A stretch of 64,000 nt of DNA from Ilyonectria destructans (GCA_020740775.1 JAHEWK010000013.1:1240001-1304000); one strand, 5' to 3'. Counted from the first letter of the stretch, positions 1 to 13,289 are shown. The notes: generated by a model not told the origin, from the sequence alone. Made by a program: numbers and translations.

Positions 1-3000
1 CCGGAGCTGATTCGCCAGCGGCATTTGTCGGTGTCTGGAAGAATTCCGCGCTGCACTTTGCTGGATCACTTCCCCTTGAGCTACTCGCCCTGTTCCATGT
101 ATTGACATAGACGCACGCCCCTTAGGTTGCGGTGTGGTGGCACTAAGGTCAGGGCTTTAGGGCCCGCGTCCTGGGCCCTGGGAGCACATGGCCTCGAGGG
201 CGGATGTCTGTGGACGATGGGATCCCGAGGCTTTCGATGGCGGGTGCGGTGAGGCTCGGTGGCCAGGGAGGCGTGATTACGCCGCGTAACAACTCAACGG
301 AGGGTCCGGGGGATCAACACATTCCCACAGACGAGAAGCTTCCGGAATCCCAGGGGCCATGACGAATGCGAGGGAATGAGCAAGGTTCTGGAGATGCCTA
401 GGACGACCTGACCACGAGTATCTGGATATCTCGGAGGGACACCGGCAGAGCCAGAGTGGAACCGTCTTTGTCCAGTCCGGGCCCGGGACGGCATACCTGC
501 GCTGGAGCGGACAGCTGATTAGTCAATCGAGGAGAAGGGCCCACGTAGTATCTGATTTCAATCCTGTTGCTGCTGCGTGCTGCGAGCTTCGTCTCGAATG
601 TCGTCTTGGCCGCGGTCTGATGCCGGTGCTGGCGGACTAGGGTGGCAGCCGCAAACGACCCCGTCACCGCGTCACCCCATTGACTGTATCCGTAGAGTCG
701 GACGACATTGAGGCCCGTTGAGGAGGCACCGTGGGACATGTGTTTCCCCCTCATCCGGGGATACAATGGCAGATGTCCGGCCAGATAGACGGGGAGATGG
801 ACCATGGTCAGACGGGCCGCTCGTCAGCTCGGGGCTAAGGTTCTTAGCCACAGGTGAGAGAAGAGAAATCTAGGTTCTAGATCGAAGATCTCTTTGACAC
901 AGCTGTCTCATGCTAATCCGACACTATCCGCAGCGGCGGGGTCGTAGTTCTGAATACAGTGCATTCAGCACACGACGACGACTCCCGTTGGGGCGGGTTT
1001 GGCTTGTACCTGGATTCGGCCGGCGACCCTGCTCAACCATCTTGATGTCTCACTTGTGACGTTGCCCTCGACTCAGATGCGAATTTGATTCCCGTCTGAG
1101 GACATTAGACTCGGCAGGGGTTGGTGTAGCTGGCTGGCACTTTAGGTCCTGTATGAGAGGCACGTTGCTCGTGGGCGGATCGTCATTGGCCGTTGCGGCT
1201 CAGTGGTGATATGCACATCTCCAAGCGGATACCGCCACAGCATGCCTAAGGACAGAGACTGTGTCTCGCTAAAAGTCGGGGTAATGGAGTGGCTGCGTCA
1301 ATTGGACGATATGACCATGGGTCCGATGGCTCAGGGCGTAAATGAGTCTTGATTCCTTGGTTGGTGTTGGGTCCATGGACGTCAGGTTTTAGCCTGGGCG
1401 TTGGTGTTGGTTTTAGCTTGCACGTAAACTGCGGGCTGTGCCGCTTCTGCTTCTTGACGGCCAGGTTCTATTAAACCGAAACGCCCGCCCGCTTCATCCG
1501 AATAGCCGCGACGGCATAATTGACAAGGTTGTACAGCAATAGATTTGGCCGGGCCGCCGGGGGAGCCGGAGACGATGATAGTTCTTGTCACCGGGGTGGG
1601 TGTAGGGTAGATGATTGCGCCTCACTTGAGGCAAAGGGTTGCAGATAGCAAGGCTCCAATTCAACCGCTTAGAGGTTGCAGGATGATGAGCAGCACTGAC
1701 TGCTTTCCAGCGCCTGCTACTGCAAGCACAAGCGCAGCCGTTAAGGGCCGCGCAGGGTTGCGTCCATCGGGTCAATCTTGCAGGGCCGGTCGACACCAAA
1801 TGGGCTGAACCCGGTCTAGACATGATGCGTGCTGCACTTGCGCTGCTTGTTGCGACCCTGTCTTGCGGCCTCGCTCAGCACATGCATAGAATTGGCATGG
1901 CTTCGCATGGCTTTGCATGGCTTCGCATGGTTTCGCATGGTGTGGCGTGGATGGGATGGTATCGACGGCGTCGTTGACGGGATCCGATTAATGCCACCCC
2001 CCTGGGTCCTGAGCGGCCCGTGGGCATGCAGAAAGAAAAAGAAAGCATTGCATCACGACCCTTACATTGGTAGTGTTGAGAGAGGGATGTGTCCGTGTAG
2101 CGAGATGATGGATGGGTGGGTGATGAACTGTGGTCGGATGCTGGCATGGGGCGATCCAACCTAGGTGAGGCGAAATGCTCCATTCAAGGCCAAAGGGGTC
2201 ACATCCAGAGTCAAAGAATGGGAGCCATTCAACAACGAGAGAGCAAAAACGTGATCCGTATCCTGACTGTGTCGATGGATGCTGTTTCATGACGGTGTGG
2301 TGCGCTGGCAATGACGATGACATGGCCTGGAATAGTGACCAAGCCGGACACTCGGTCAATGATGAAGGATGTGTCGATGAATATCCAAGCCGGTCCAATG
2401 GTCGGTCAATGGCCTCATTCTGTGCGCCGCTCAGCCGCTGTGTGTGTCTGTGCCGGGACTGGACACGGTCGAAAGCTGGAACCAATCCGGGTCATGTGCC
2501 TCCCCAAGGATCCGGGAGCTTTACGTAGTAGAGAGTGGGCGGCGATTCGGTCCCTGGCGTGTAAGAGACAACTCGACACGCGCTCCGCAGGAAAAGCGGT
2601 ACTGAACCTGTGACTCGCCGCCTTATCACGATGTCATGAATTTGGTCACACTTGGACCGTCACATGACAGTTCATTTTGAACCCCGATCTCAAACGGTTG
2701 GCCCACTAGTACTGCGCTAGACCGAACTAAGGTACCGTTTGGGATGTGCATTAAGCCAACAAAGAAGCTGTCAAGCTCAGTGGGGACGGTGCGATAACGG
2801 GAACTTCATGAGCCGAGCAGTGGTCGTCAAATGCATCTCTGTTCAATGGCGCAAACGGAGCAGCCTGAACTGGACTAGCGGGGCTTGCATCCATGGGAGC
2901 CTGCGAGGCACTGTAATGTAGTTGTAACCGAAACTGTACTGCGGATTGTCTTGTCGCCGTGAGCACTGACAGGATCAGCAAAGCAAAAAGTCTTCAACCA

Positions 3001-5088
3001 ATCACCGTGGTCAATTGCTAGGGAAAATCACCACCGCCTTTGCCACCCGGACTTTGCCCCCATGACAAGAGCACAAGTGCGAATCACGATGACCCAGAGA
3101 CAGGGGAAGGGTAAGGTAAGGAAGGTATGGGCACTGAAAGGAAATGGGACCGAGAGCTCCCTGTTGTTGGGCAGCGGGGGCCCGTACTCGGTGCGACCTG
3201 GTGCCCAGAGCCTAGCTCGAAGACTGGGCAGAGCTCCGCTCACGATAGCTGCCGCTCGTTGACAACAAGGGGACGGACGGCGGCGCAGCGCAGCAGACAG
3301 CGGGCCGGACCCAGAGTTGAGCGAGTGCGCGACTGTGAGAGGACGGCCAGGCGACTCTCTGATAAGGTCATGCATGGCGGATCTGACGCTTGTTGCACAT
3401 GTGGATGTCGGTGCGGAGTGTCCGAGAGCGGGTCTGTGGACGGGGCTGGACGGGGCTGGACGGGACTTTGGATGGTAGGCTCTATGGCGAGCACGCACTT
3501 TGACGCACATTACACACAAGACGAGACAGCACAGCATTGTTGCGCTGTGGTTGGCAATCGATAGTATCACAAGCTGCTGATAACTACTGAGGCCGCGGCA
3601 ATGGACTGATGCGTGCGTGCGTTGGCATTTACTCACTGATGGTCAGGCGAATGGCCATCTAGGACTGACAGGATGAACTGATTCCAGGCAAGATGAGATG
3701 GTGTTGTCCGAGGCGGGACTGTCGGCGGCAGATGGACAAACCGACTGACGATGACTGATGGCATGGAAAATCGGGGTAGTAAATTCGTGTAGATGCATTT
3801 CTTGTGCAATTTGAGACAAACCAACCTAAATCAGACTGCCCTGCTTAACTCAAGCTGTTGTACGAAGTAGACGACTGGTGAGGCGAGTATCATGCTCGAT
3901 GATGTGCGTTCCGGCAGTGGTGATGACGGCACACCCTTTGCGCTCCTGATTTCGGCGCCGCACGCCCTTCGTAGATATTATCTGGTAATCGAATCTACCA
4001 TGAATCTACTAGGAATCTACTATCCCCAATTCTCACACCGGCAGGTCCCAGCGGAGGTTTTAGAACTTGCCATGTTTCCTCAACTCAAAAACGAGATAAC
4101 ACGACGGACGTCCAAAAAAGCCGACACGTGGTGGAGAACCGGGCTTCCTGCAATTGCTTCTCTCGCCCAGCTGGCTGAAGCGACCCGACGTCGAACGCCG
4201 ACAGTGGCAGCGCAGGTGTTAGTGGGCCCCACCTACTAATTAATCAACTGGAGAGAACCGGGCCAGCTTCGATTGACAGCCGCCATCCAGCGGCCTGGAA
4301 TCCGCACCCTTGCGCAGCACAGGGCTCCTGCTCGCGTTCGCTGGGCCACGGGGAGCCACTAACACCCCGCGAAACGCCCCTGTGGCCTAGTGCTCCGCTC
4401 CCACTGACGGCCTCCCAGACTCCCATGTCCCAGATCATCCATTCCTCGAGGTTCCAGGCGGTCTACTCCCAGCAACACGGGCAGTAGCTCAAGCACCCTG
4501 CTCCCCGGACGGCAGTGGTTCCAGCCCAACCCAGCCCAGTCCAGCCCAGTGCTTGCTTCTCAGCCCCAGGACAGATAGGCCTTCCGAGGATCCGAATTTG
4601 GATCTGCGGGTGGTGGCTCCTCGGGGGGTCGAACAACGACAAAGGCCGTGATGTGCTGTAAGGATGTAGTCAGGATTGCCATCTGCGGTCCGCGGCTCTG
4701 GGTACACTCCCCCTGTTCTCCAGGCGACCCCCTCGCTCTCCCCGCGGCTGCACCAGGTCGTGCAGTGCTGTCGGCGTCTGTGGGCGTCCTGCAACGGTAC
4801 CCTTTCCCCTCCGAAAAATACAAAATACAAAAGTGGAGGGGCAAAAGGCCGCCCGGGCCATTTTTCGTTATTTCTACTGGAACCTTTCAGGACCAAGGGA
4901 CCCAGTGAGATAGGCCAGTAGTGCCCAGCGCCCAGTGCCCAGTGCCCACCGCATCTACGAATCATTCCTCCCACGCCCACAACCCTCGCCGCCTCTCCCT
5001 CTCCCTCTCTCTCTCGCAACTCTCTTCTCGCCCTCACCCGCATCTTGCCTCTCTCGCTCTCCCGCCCTCGCCCTCGTTGCAACGCCCA
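1..5088. other. Long gene-poor stretch upstream of KCS1
   Basis: I find no convincing gene here. Open frames on both strands are short, overlap each other, have no recognisable domain and do not join through plausible introns. Base composition is balanced to slightly G+C-rich, so it is not an A+T-rich repeat desert. It contains a short direct repeat at 1894-1950, a small repeat of a GGACGGGGCT-like unit near 3440-3465, and a strongly pyrimidine-rich tract from about 4975 to 5080 that looks like the KCS1 promoter or leader. It could hold a non-coding transcript or a long regulatory region. Confidence 0.5.
1894..1950. repeat. Short tandem repeat, 10-bp unit
   Basis: About five imperfect copies of a 10-bp unit close to CTTCGCATGG, ending in a degenerate copy. 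No coding frame or known motif accounts for it. Confidence 0.7.
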
Positions 5089-5151
5089 ATGTCCGCCTCA
5101 TGTCCAGCGCGCATCACGAGTACGAAAATGCCGCATCCGCTGTCCCAGTGA
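5089..5151 (+). promoter_or_regulatory. Upstream ORF overlapping the KCS1 start
   Basis: An ATG at 5089 opens a 20-codon frame that ends at the TGA at 5149-5151. It begins 11 nt before the KCS1 ATG (5100) and ends inside the KCS1 coding region in another frame. Ribosomes initiating here could not reinitiate at the KCS1 ATG without scanning backwards, so it would lower KCS1 translation. Whether it is in the mRNA depends on the transcription start, which I cannot see. Confidence 0.5.
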
Positions 5152-8100
5152 GCTCGCCTTACAGCAGCCGGACAGCGGTGGCAGCGGCTGCGGCTGGTCC
5201 AACCCCAGACGCAGAGGCAGAACCACTGGAAGTGCCACTGGCAGCACCCCGGGGCGAGGCGTCCCAAGACACCCAAGACGCCCAAGACACCCCGGCTGCT
5301 GCCAATCCAAATCCCACTCCAAATCCCACTCCCACTCACTTTCACACTCCCACCTCCGTCACCACTCCCACCACTCCCACCACCACATCTCGTCCAGCCA
5401 ATCCTCCCACCAACGTGCTGCCCCAACCCTCCTCTCCCACATCTGCTTCGTTTGCTGGCTGTCTCCCGACCCCTTCCTCCACCGACAACGTGCCCATACC
5501 CATGCCGGTTTCCACGCCGGTCCCAGCGCCCACGCATGTCCCCCGTGGTGATGCCAATCCCGGCGACGCCAACAATAAAAAGCCCCGAGGTGCCGGTCCA
5601 CTGCCGCGGCAGGCTGGACCTTCGTTGCTGTCCCAGGCCTTGGCTTCAGCTCGAGGCATTCCATCTATAACCAACGCTTCTCCTACCACTACCACTACCA
5701 CTACCACTCCCGCTCACTTGCCCAACGGCCGATCGAGACAGAATCCCCCGGCGCCCGCCAACCCCACCTCCCCGATATCTCCTGCAACGACTACAACCGC
5801 CGTGTCCATCGCTCCCGCCCTCCCTCCGCCATCTGACCGAGACATCACAGTCCCCTCCACCCATTCACTCCCTCAAGATGTTCCCGCCCAATGCGGCAAC
5901 CCTCGGCCGCTGACAAGAGCCTCATCCCAACCCATCGACATGGCCGCCTCCACCGCTCTCACAACCACCATGACCACAATGGGCACCCTCGCCTCGCGCG
6001 AGGCCGCCAGCGTACCCTCATCTTTCACCCATTCAACCCTCGCCAACTTTCGGGACATGGTTCTCGACAACCGCCACGACTTGGACGTCCCCCGAGGACG
6101 ACGACCCTCTACTTCTCTCGACATTGACCTTGATGGCCCCTACAGTCCCCGATCTCTCACCCACATGACACACCTCGACGACCTGACCCCCAACACAGCC
6201 GACCATGACTTCAAGACCCCCTCGACCTCTGCGCGACAGGATGATGGAGCCAACGGTCATCGGCAACCCCATTGGGCAAAGGGTCCTCCCCACTGGACGA
6301 ACAAGGCACCCGAGAAGAAGGAAAAGATATGGTCCATCGGCTCCGGCGAAGGCGACGAGGAGGACGGTTTGGTTGAAAAGTCAGTCGCAGAGGCAATGGC
6401 AGGTGTCGAGCCCAGCACGAGGAGTCGAAAGTCAAGTTACAGCCTGCGATTCTTCAAGGAAGGACTCCCGCCAGAGGAAAAGATCCGTCGCAAGGATTCG
6501 AGACATGTGAGCAAGGATAAGCTCTCAACTTTTGCGGAAGAAGTCGGTGAATCGAAGCCTCGAGACCGAAAAGAACCATCCGTCGCCAAGCAACTTACCC
6601 CAACCCGACTCCAATCTGAAGACGGAACCATTTCGCAGCTCTCCAAGGTGCAATTATCGCCTTTGTCCGTCGTCGAGGAACCCTCCATGCTCTGCGCATC
6701 CCCCAGCGAGGATTACTTCACGTTGTCCGTCAGTGGATCCGCAGGCGACAAGGAGCCGTCGCCGTGGGCGCAGGTGCCCAAGTCCGAACCCGCTGATGAT
6801 CAGGAAGTCAAGCCCGTGGGAATTCCAGGACAAGTGGGGCCGACCCCGGTTGTTGATACCAATGCCGATGGCCAGGCCGAAGGAGAGGCTCGACGAAAGT
6901 CAGGTGACAGCTCCAGTACCGAGATCGCAGGATCTCATGATGAAGCGGATGCGGACGAATCGGGCGAGGAGAAGATCTCATCTGCCGTTTTCCTGCCCCA
7001 CCAGGAATTACGAGAATCTTGCGTCACTGTTGAAAATCATCAGGAGAGGGTCACGGTGCGGTCATCCCAGGCGCGGTCCCCTTCCCAGAGTAAGCAGCAC
7101 CCGTGGCTTGTCAAGGCCGACGAGCCTGAGCCTGAGATCCAGGAAAAGGATGAAGCTCCATATGGCCTTCATCGCCTCCCATCTCGAGAGAGCCTCGCCT
7201 CAAGGCGTGACCTTATGGCCGACCAATTGGAAGACTGTGCGCCCATCGAGGATAACTGTGAACTGAGGACCGTTGTCGCGCCCAAGCCGCCCCAGGCCGT
7301 GAACCAGTACGAAGACCATGTCCATGACCACCAGCATCATCCCCCGGAGCCCCTAGAGGCCATTGAGCTCATTCCATACAAGCACCAAGTCGGAGGTCAC
7401 ACCACTCTCTGGCGCTTCTCCCGCAGGGCCGTCTGTAAGCAACTCAACAATAGGGAAAATGAATTTTACGAGACAATCGAAAGTTACCATCGTGATTTAC
7501 TCCCCTTTCTCCCTCGGTACGTTGCTCCGTTTCAGGCTTTTCTGGCTTGGACACAAATTGGTGCTAGCAGCGTACATGACTAACATCCATTCAGATACAT
7601 TGGAGTTCTGAACGTTACCTTTCAGAAACAGGCTCGCCGGAAGAGCACTTCCAGAAAGGATGGTTCCGCAGCAGCAGAGCGGAAGAAGTTGCAGGAGCAA
7701 GCAGCGACGAACCGTCTGGAGGCGGAAAAGAGCGGGCGCAAGATGTCTCACGGCAGGGTCATTAGCCAATCCCTGGCCAACACCAACATCCCCATCCCGA
7801 CGGTGACCTTTGACGACAACAAGCATATCCTTCCTCGAAATCTGCTCCAGCCAACCCCGCTTCCAGAATCATTCCGACGCCGAAGCATCTCCGCGATCAA
7901 GGTCTCAAGCCCTCCAAAATCAGGGGTCCAGATCCGGCCCCCAATGGAGGACAGGCCCAACAGCTGGGGTGCAACCACGGTCAACAAGCGGCTGCGCAAC
8001 GAGGTGTTTAACGATGCCTTCCTCAAGGAGCCCGTTGAGATTCATCGACATCGTCGACCGCACCAGAGATCGATTCCACGGCCCACGCTGCAGCGCCTCC

Positions 8101-9455
8101 TCCGATCCACCAACTCTGACCCTAGTCTGCTCAGTGGACGTGACTCGACCTTTGGTGATGGAGATGAGATAAATGACAGCCAACCGAGGAAGCCCGCTCA
8201 CGAATACGCACCCAGTGAGCTTGAATCGGAACTTGACTGTGTGCAGTCTGAGCCTGAGAGGCCCGAACCCGACGAAGTCAAGGATGTAACCGGAACGAGT
8301 GCCCCTGAACCCGAAACTTTCGCTGTCAACCCCTTGTCAGCAAAGAAGAAGCGAAGGTACTCAGCTGGTGGACTCCGACGGAAGCCTCAGGATGTGCGAG
8401 AATCGAGGGGCGACCTAAAGTATTTTGAGGAAGCCGACGGCGCCGGTTACAAAGGCGACGACGAGGACGTCCAGGTTGAGTCGAGCGACTATGCCGACAC
8501 AAACGGCCATGATACCCCGACCACTAATGGTGAGAATGGCACCGAACTAGAGCATGCAGACTCTGCCTATAGTTCCGCCGTTACGTCTGCCATGCCAAGC
8601 CCCTCTTCCGAATTCAAAAAGATCCCTCGTCCGATCAACCCGAAGGAAGCCAAGATGCAACGAGACCGCATTGAATATTTCCTACTCTTAGAGGACCTAA
8701 CGTCGGGAATGAAGAGGCCATGCATGATGGATTTGAAGATGGGCACCCGACAGTATGGAGTGGAGGCCGCCCCGAAGAAGCAAAAGTCGCAGCGCGAAAA
8801 GTGCCGAACAACGACTTCGGCCGAGCTGGGAGTGCGAATCTGCGGCCTTCAAGTTTGGAACGCCAAGAAGGAGACGTACGACTTCCAGGACAAGTACTAT
8901 GGCCGGAAGCTGAAGGCCGGCAATGAATTTCAGGGGGCGCTGCAAAAGTTTCTTTACGACGGTGTCGACTTGCACAGCGTACTTCGACACATCCCTGTGG
9001 TGCTCAAGAAACTCGGCCAACTGGAGGAGATTGTGCGCGGCCTACGTGGCTACCGCTTTTACGCGGCGAGCCTACTCATGTTCTACGAAGGCGATACATC
9101 GGAGGACGCGACAGACTACGAGACAATGTACGATTCGACAACGGACTTTGCGACGGATACAGAAGAAACGTCACGGAAAAAGAAGAAGAACAAGCGAGAG
9201 ATTGATTTCAAGATTGCCGACTTTGCCAACAGCGTGACGCCCCTGGACAGGGTCGAGGACAAGCCGTGTCCGCCGCAACACCCGAATCAGCCGGATGGCG
9301 GGTTCCTCAAAGGCCTGCGCAGCCTGAAGAGGTACTTTCTCCAGATTCAGCGAGACGTGAGGGAAGAGCTGGGACTTGACCCTCGCGGGCGATTTTCCAC
9401 AGCTGTCGAATACCCTGAGGATATTGACGATGACGAGGGCATGATCAGCGTATGA
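5100..9455 (+). CDS. KCS1: Inositol polyphosphate / hexakisphosphate kinase, Kcs1-type
   Basis: Makes diphosphoinositol pyrophosphates from InsP5/InsP6, signalling molecules for phosphate homeostasis, vacuole form and stress. Two exons, 5100-7516 and 7595-9455, joined by a 78-bp GT-AG intron with a CTAAC branch site, give 1,425 aa. The first half is long, low-complexity and Pro/Thr/Ser-rich, including a poly-Thr run from an ACC-ACT microsatellite near 5688. The kinase domain is C-terminal: the signature PxxxDxKxG reads PCMMDLKMG at about residues 1181-1189, followed by SLLMFYEG near 1298-1305 and the metal-binding ADFANS segment near 1347-1351. The size fits filamentous-fungal Kcs1. The ATG at 5100 is chosen because upstream in-frame codons lie in a CT-rich leader without an ATG. 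An overlapping uORF precedes it. Confidence 0.95.
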
Positions 9456-10237
9456 TCTACCTCAATTCGGAGGTGTACGGTCTGTTACCACCCTTCTTTT
9501 CTACGAAGATACTTTACACTGTTTGTTTTACTGCTGCGGATTGTTTTTGTTCTTCTTTCTTTATGTCCCTTTTCTACACTTTACGGGCTGTCTATCCGGA
9601 GTTCAAAGGAGCTCCTCCTTGCAGGAGCGAGCCAAAAGGGCCAAACGTATTCGGATATGCGCGTCTCATGACATTTTGTTTCCAAAAACATACCCTGCAT
9701 CGATTTAGGCGTAAGCAACGGAAGGAGATGTGTTCGGATGGGCTGGATGGAGTTTTTGTGTTTTCAAAACCTTTCTTTCGCGTTGATTCTTTGCCCTTTG
9801 AGGGCTGGCCAAGTTTGACGGGAAGTGGTGACTTTGTTGCTTGCTGGTGTTTGTCTAATAGCAGGCGGCCGGTGGTGCGGAATCAGAATGATGTTTATTT
9901 ATGGCTGAGGGAGGTGGGATGGTTATCGGTTGGGGGGACCGGAAGGAATCTAGAGTGTTAGAAAAAAATGCGACTAGAAGGGTTTTTGATCCTAGATTTG
10001 TGTCTCCTTGTGTGATGTTATCCTTGGAATACGAGATGAGGGGTTGACATGATAATCCGGCATTGGCGCTACGGCGCATATGTCGGCTCATGCATTATCT
10101 TGCAGCCATATGTGCATGTAATCAACACCCCTCATAACTTAGATCAGTAAATAACTGCCCTAATTCGTACCTTACGATACGACACATGGTCCATTGTCCA
10201 TTGGTAACTGCCAGTCAATTCAATTACTCTAATCACC
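9456..10237. other. KCS1 3' region and promoter of the FAD oxidoreductase
   Basis: No gene seen. The first part is T-rich and probably the KCS1 3' UTR; the last roughly 200 bp should hold the promoter of the next gene. Confidence 0.5.
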
Positions 10238-11820
10238 ATGGGTTCCGTCATATCCACCATCCAAGGCACCATCTTTACCGTGTCGTCCATCATCAGGACT
10301 CTCTCGAGCCTCAATACGCAGTTCTCGTCGCTCCTCAGCAGGGCCACTTCTCCACCTGGTCTCCCGGTGCCAAATCCAACGTCTTCATATTGGCTCGACG
10401 ACCCACCATTCCCCGCGCTTTGTGAAATCCAGGGTGAGCTGCCGGAAGAGGCAGATGTCGTCATTATCGGGAGTGGAATCGCTGGTGCCTCTGTGGCGAA
10501 GACCCTTCTTGAGCTTTCTGGCCTGGATAAGGCCCCGTTGAAGGTAGTCGTCTGCGAGGCGAGGCAGCTGTGCAGCGGCGCGACGGGGCGCAATGGCGGG
10601 CATATCAAGAGCACACCCTACGAGGTGTTCTCAGTGTTCAGGTCCAAGTTTGGTCCTCAGCGGGCGAGGGAATTGACCAGGTTTCAGTTGAGACACTTGC
10701 CGACGCTGTTGGAGGTCGGGGCAGCGGTGCCGGTGGGCGAAGTGCGAGAGGTGCGGACGGTGGATTTGTTCATCGAGCAAAAGGACCTTGAGAAGGCGAG
10801 GTGCGAGGTGAAAGAGTTGAAGGAGTGGGTTCCGGAGGCCGAGTGCCAGGTCTGGGATGCTGAGGGCGCGAGAGAGGAGGTAAGAGTTTACGGGATGAGG
10901 TTCCAACGTGATGCTGATTGCTCTAGTTTGGCGCCAACAAGTCTATCGCCGGGGCGGTATCGTACCAGGCTGGGGCTCTCTGGCCATATCGACTTGTTAC
11001 TGGGGTGTGGAACGACTTGCTTCAGCGTTTTCCAAGCCTGACTATCAGCACGCAAACCGCAGTTGAAGCTGTTGACCACGCTCCGTCCTCCTCTTATCCC
11101 TACTCTGTCAAGACGCCTCGTGGCACCGTCAAAGCTCGGCATGTCATTCACAGTACCAATGCTTTTGCGCCCCAGCTCATTCCCTCCTTACGAGGCAGTC
11201 TCACCGGCGCTCTCGCACACATGTCGGCGCAGCGCCCGGGGGCGGCATTCCCAGCATCACACGGCCAGCTCTCGTGGTCCATCGTCTACAGCCCAGGGTT
11301 TGACTACGTCACTCAGCGGCCAGATGGCGAAGACGGCACCCCGGGAGACCTGATGGTAGGCGGAGGCTTCTTCCGAAGCCGCGAGCAGGCGCTAGACCAG
11401 ATAGGCGTGTGGGACGACTCGCGGATGGATGCACTGCCGGGGATGCACATCCGGGGCGTGATGCCGACGACGTTTGAGCCGCGGTGGGGGGAGGGTAGTG
11501 TGGTGAAGAAGGCCTGGACAGGGATATTGGGCTTCACGGGGGATCTGATGCCCTTTGTCGGCCGAGTCCCAGGGTCCGTTACACAGGAGGGCTCTGGGGA
11601 ATGGATCGCAGCGGGCTTCAACGGCGAGGGAATGGTATGGGCGTGGCTTTCTGGGACGGCTTTGGCGGTCATGGTGCTGGGAAAGGAGGACGAAGAGCTG
11701 GATAAGGGGGTTGGACGGCCTGGTGGGAAGTTGGCTGAGTGGTTTCCACAGGAGGAGTTGAAGGTTGATCGGGGGAGGTTGAGGAGAGCGGCTTTGCAGA
11801 ACCTGGCTGATGGCATTTGA
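10238..11820 (+). CDS. FAD-dependent oxidoreductase, DAO superfamily
   Basis: Exons 10238-10879 and 10927-11820 (47-bp intron) give 511 aa. An ADP-binding Rossmann motif GSGIAG lies at residues 78-83 after a beta strand (DVVII), with the second-strand acidic Glu in VVVCEAR and a SGATGRNGGH segment that contacts FAD in glycine/D-amino-acid oxidase-like enzymes. The C-terminus has the second FAD contact (GFNGEGMVWAWLSG), typical of the family. The first 70 residues are Ser/Thr-rich and mildly hydrophobic. This group oxidises amines or amino acids, but the substrate cannot be read from sequence. No neighbour suggests a pathway. Confidence 0.9.
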
Positions 11821-12085
11821 TTACGATTCTGATTTAGTGATTGAGTCTGGTGATAGATGACATTATGCACCAGGACAGTAACTCGTTGGTGGCAGCTGTC
11901 AGCCACTTACGGCCGTGGTGATTCATCCCCGCCAGCTGGCAGCCAGTCTGTTGACGCGGTCACTACTCGCCTCGAATAACAAACCGCCCTCCCCATTTTT
12001 CTCTTTACAAACAACCTCGCCTATTGTTCTGCGCCTTGAATTGCATTGTTCTTCGTCCTCAACCACACCGGGCCCGCACTGCGCC

Positions 12086-13289
12086 ATGGCTCTCGAAGGC
12101 CGCATCGACATGTGGCGCACCCGCGTGCCTAGCCGTCTTGACCGCGAGGACCCTTTTGAGGGCGATGGCTTTGAATCACGCCCTGCGACGCGCCTGGTAA
12201 GTCCCCTCTGTGTTTGGCTTGACTGAATCATGCTGACGAGTTACCACAGACGTTCCGCGAGCCAGACCCGCCAGTCCGTCGTCCGTCCACACGCCTCAGC
12301 TTCCTCCGCTCCGCTACGCCACTCTTTGGGCGATCATCTACGTCTCCTAGTAGGCATTCTACCTCAACCTTTGGGCGAAAGGTCGATGGTAGACGAAGGG
12401 GTTTGTTAGCGCTGTTCAGTCGTAAACGGAAACAATGCTCGACCCCAGAGCCTATTCCCAGGGAACCGGTCCGGCTGAACTATCTCTTTGTCGGGAGCAG
12501 CTGTTCCGGGCAGACTTCTTTGCTTTTGTGAGTACGGGAATTCCAGTTGGATATCTCAGCTAACATGCAATAGTCGTGCTCGCTATGGATACTTTCCAGA
12601 TGTAAGTTTTTATGGCATCACTTGACTGCACACACTTATAGACCAGACTCGCGCTTTCACTCGACCGCTGTATGAGACGTACGTTGCCGACCGCGTTTGT
12701 GATGGCCAGCCTTTTCGCATCGAAATGTAGGACACCTCGGGCGCGCCAGACCTCACCACCATCGAGCGCTTGGCATACATGAGTTGGGACGCTGTTTTTC
12801 TATGCTTTGACATTTCGGACCGGCTTTCCATGTACATCATGATACAATGGGTACCGTGTTCGTCTACAGCCTCTGAAGATTTATACTGACTGTATTAGTG
12901 GAAACATGCATCCAGTAACGGATTTGCTCAACCAGGGATTTCCCCGCCTCTATACCTCCTAGGCATGAAGAAAGATCTTCGTGACCAGTGCTTCTTAATG
13001 GATCACCGAGAGGTTCGTGGGTACGAACCTCCTGGCTTTTTGGAGTTTCCATCCTGCTGCGTGTGTCCCTCAGAGGTATTACCACCTTGCTTATACACGT
13101 CGAGCTAGCTGACCACGGTAGGGGAACTTCCATGCGACACGAATTGAGGCTTGCTATCTTGAGTGCTCTGCTGCCACGGGAGAGGGCATGGAGGCAGTGT
13201 TTGATGAGGCCGGGAGAGAGGCGACAGGACAGATGGTAGGAGACGAAGAGGTTGAGGATGTGGTACCGAAGAAGAGACGGTTTTTCTGA
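12086..13289 (+). pseudogene. Ras/Rho-like GTPase with an in-frame TAG in the G3 motif
   Basis: Six exons (12086-12196, 12250-12527, 12574-12601, 12647-12850, 12899-13075, 13122-13289) join in perfect frame to 322 codons and read as a small-GTPase-like protein with a 100-residue N-terminal extension. Motifs: P-loop GSSCSGQTS, where the usual Lys is Gln; switch region TRPLYETYVADRV; a G3 segment where the expected Trp before DTSG is TAG (12728-12730); MKKDLRD at G4; ECSAATGEG near the C-terminus. Everything after the stop keeps coding character and splice sites. The single change needed is TGG to TAG, a G-to-A transition of the RIP type. The missing P-loop Lys suggests the family may be a degenerate GTPase even when intact. 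Read-through, or a base error, cannot be excluded. Confidence 0.75.

Noticed and set aside
4935..5099. N-terminal extension of the KCS1 frame by 55 residues
   Set aside because: The frame is open but has no ATG start there; it is low-complexity text from the CT-rich leader.
12663..12730. An intron ending at the TAG that would remove the GTPase stop codon
   Set aside because: The GTACGT...TAG option would delete the conserved switch region, lacks a good branch site and breaks the downstream frame.
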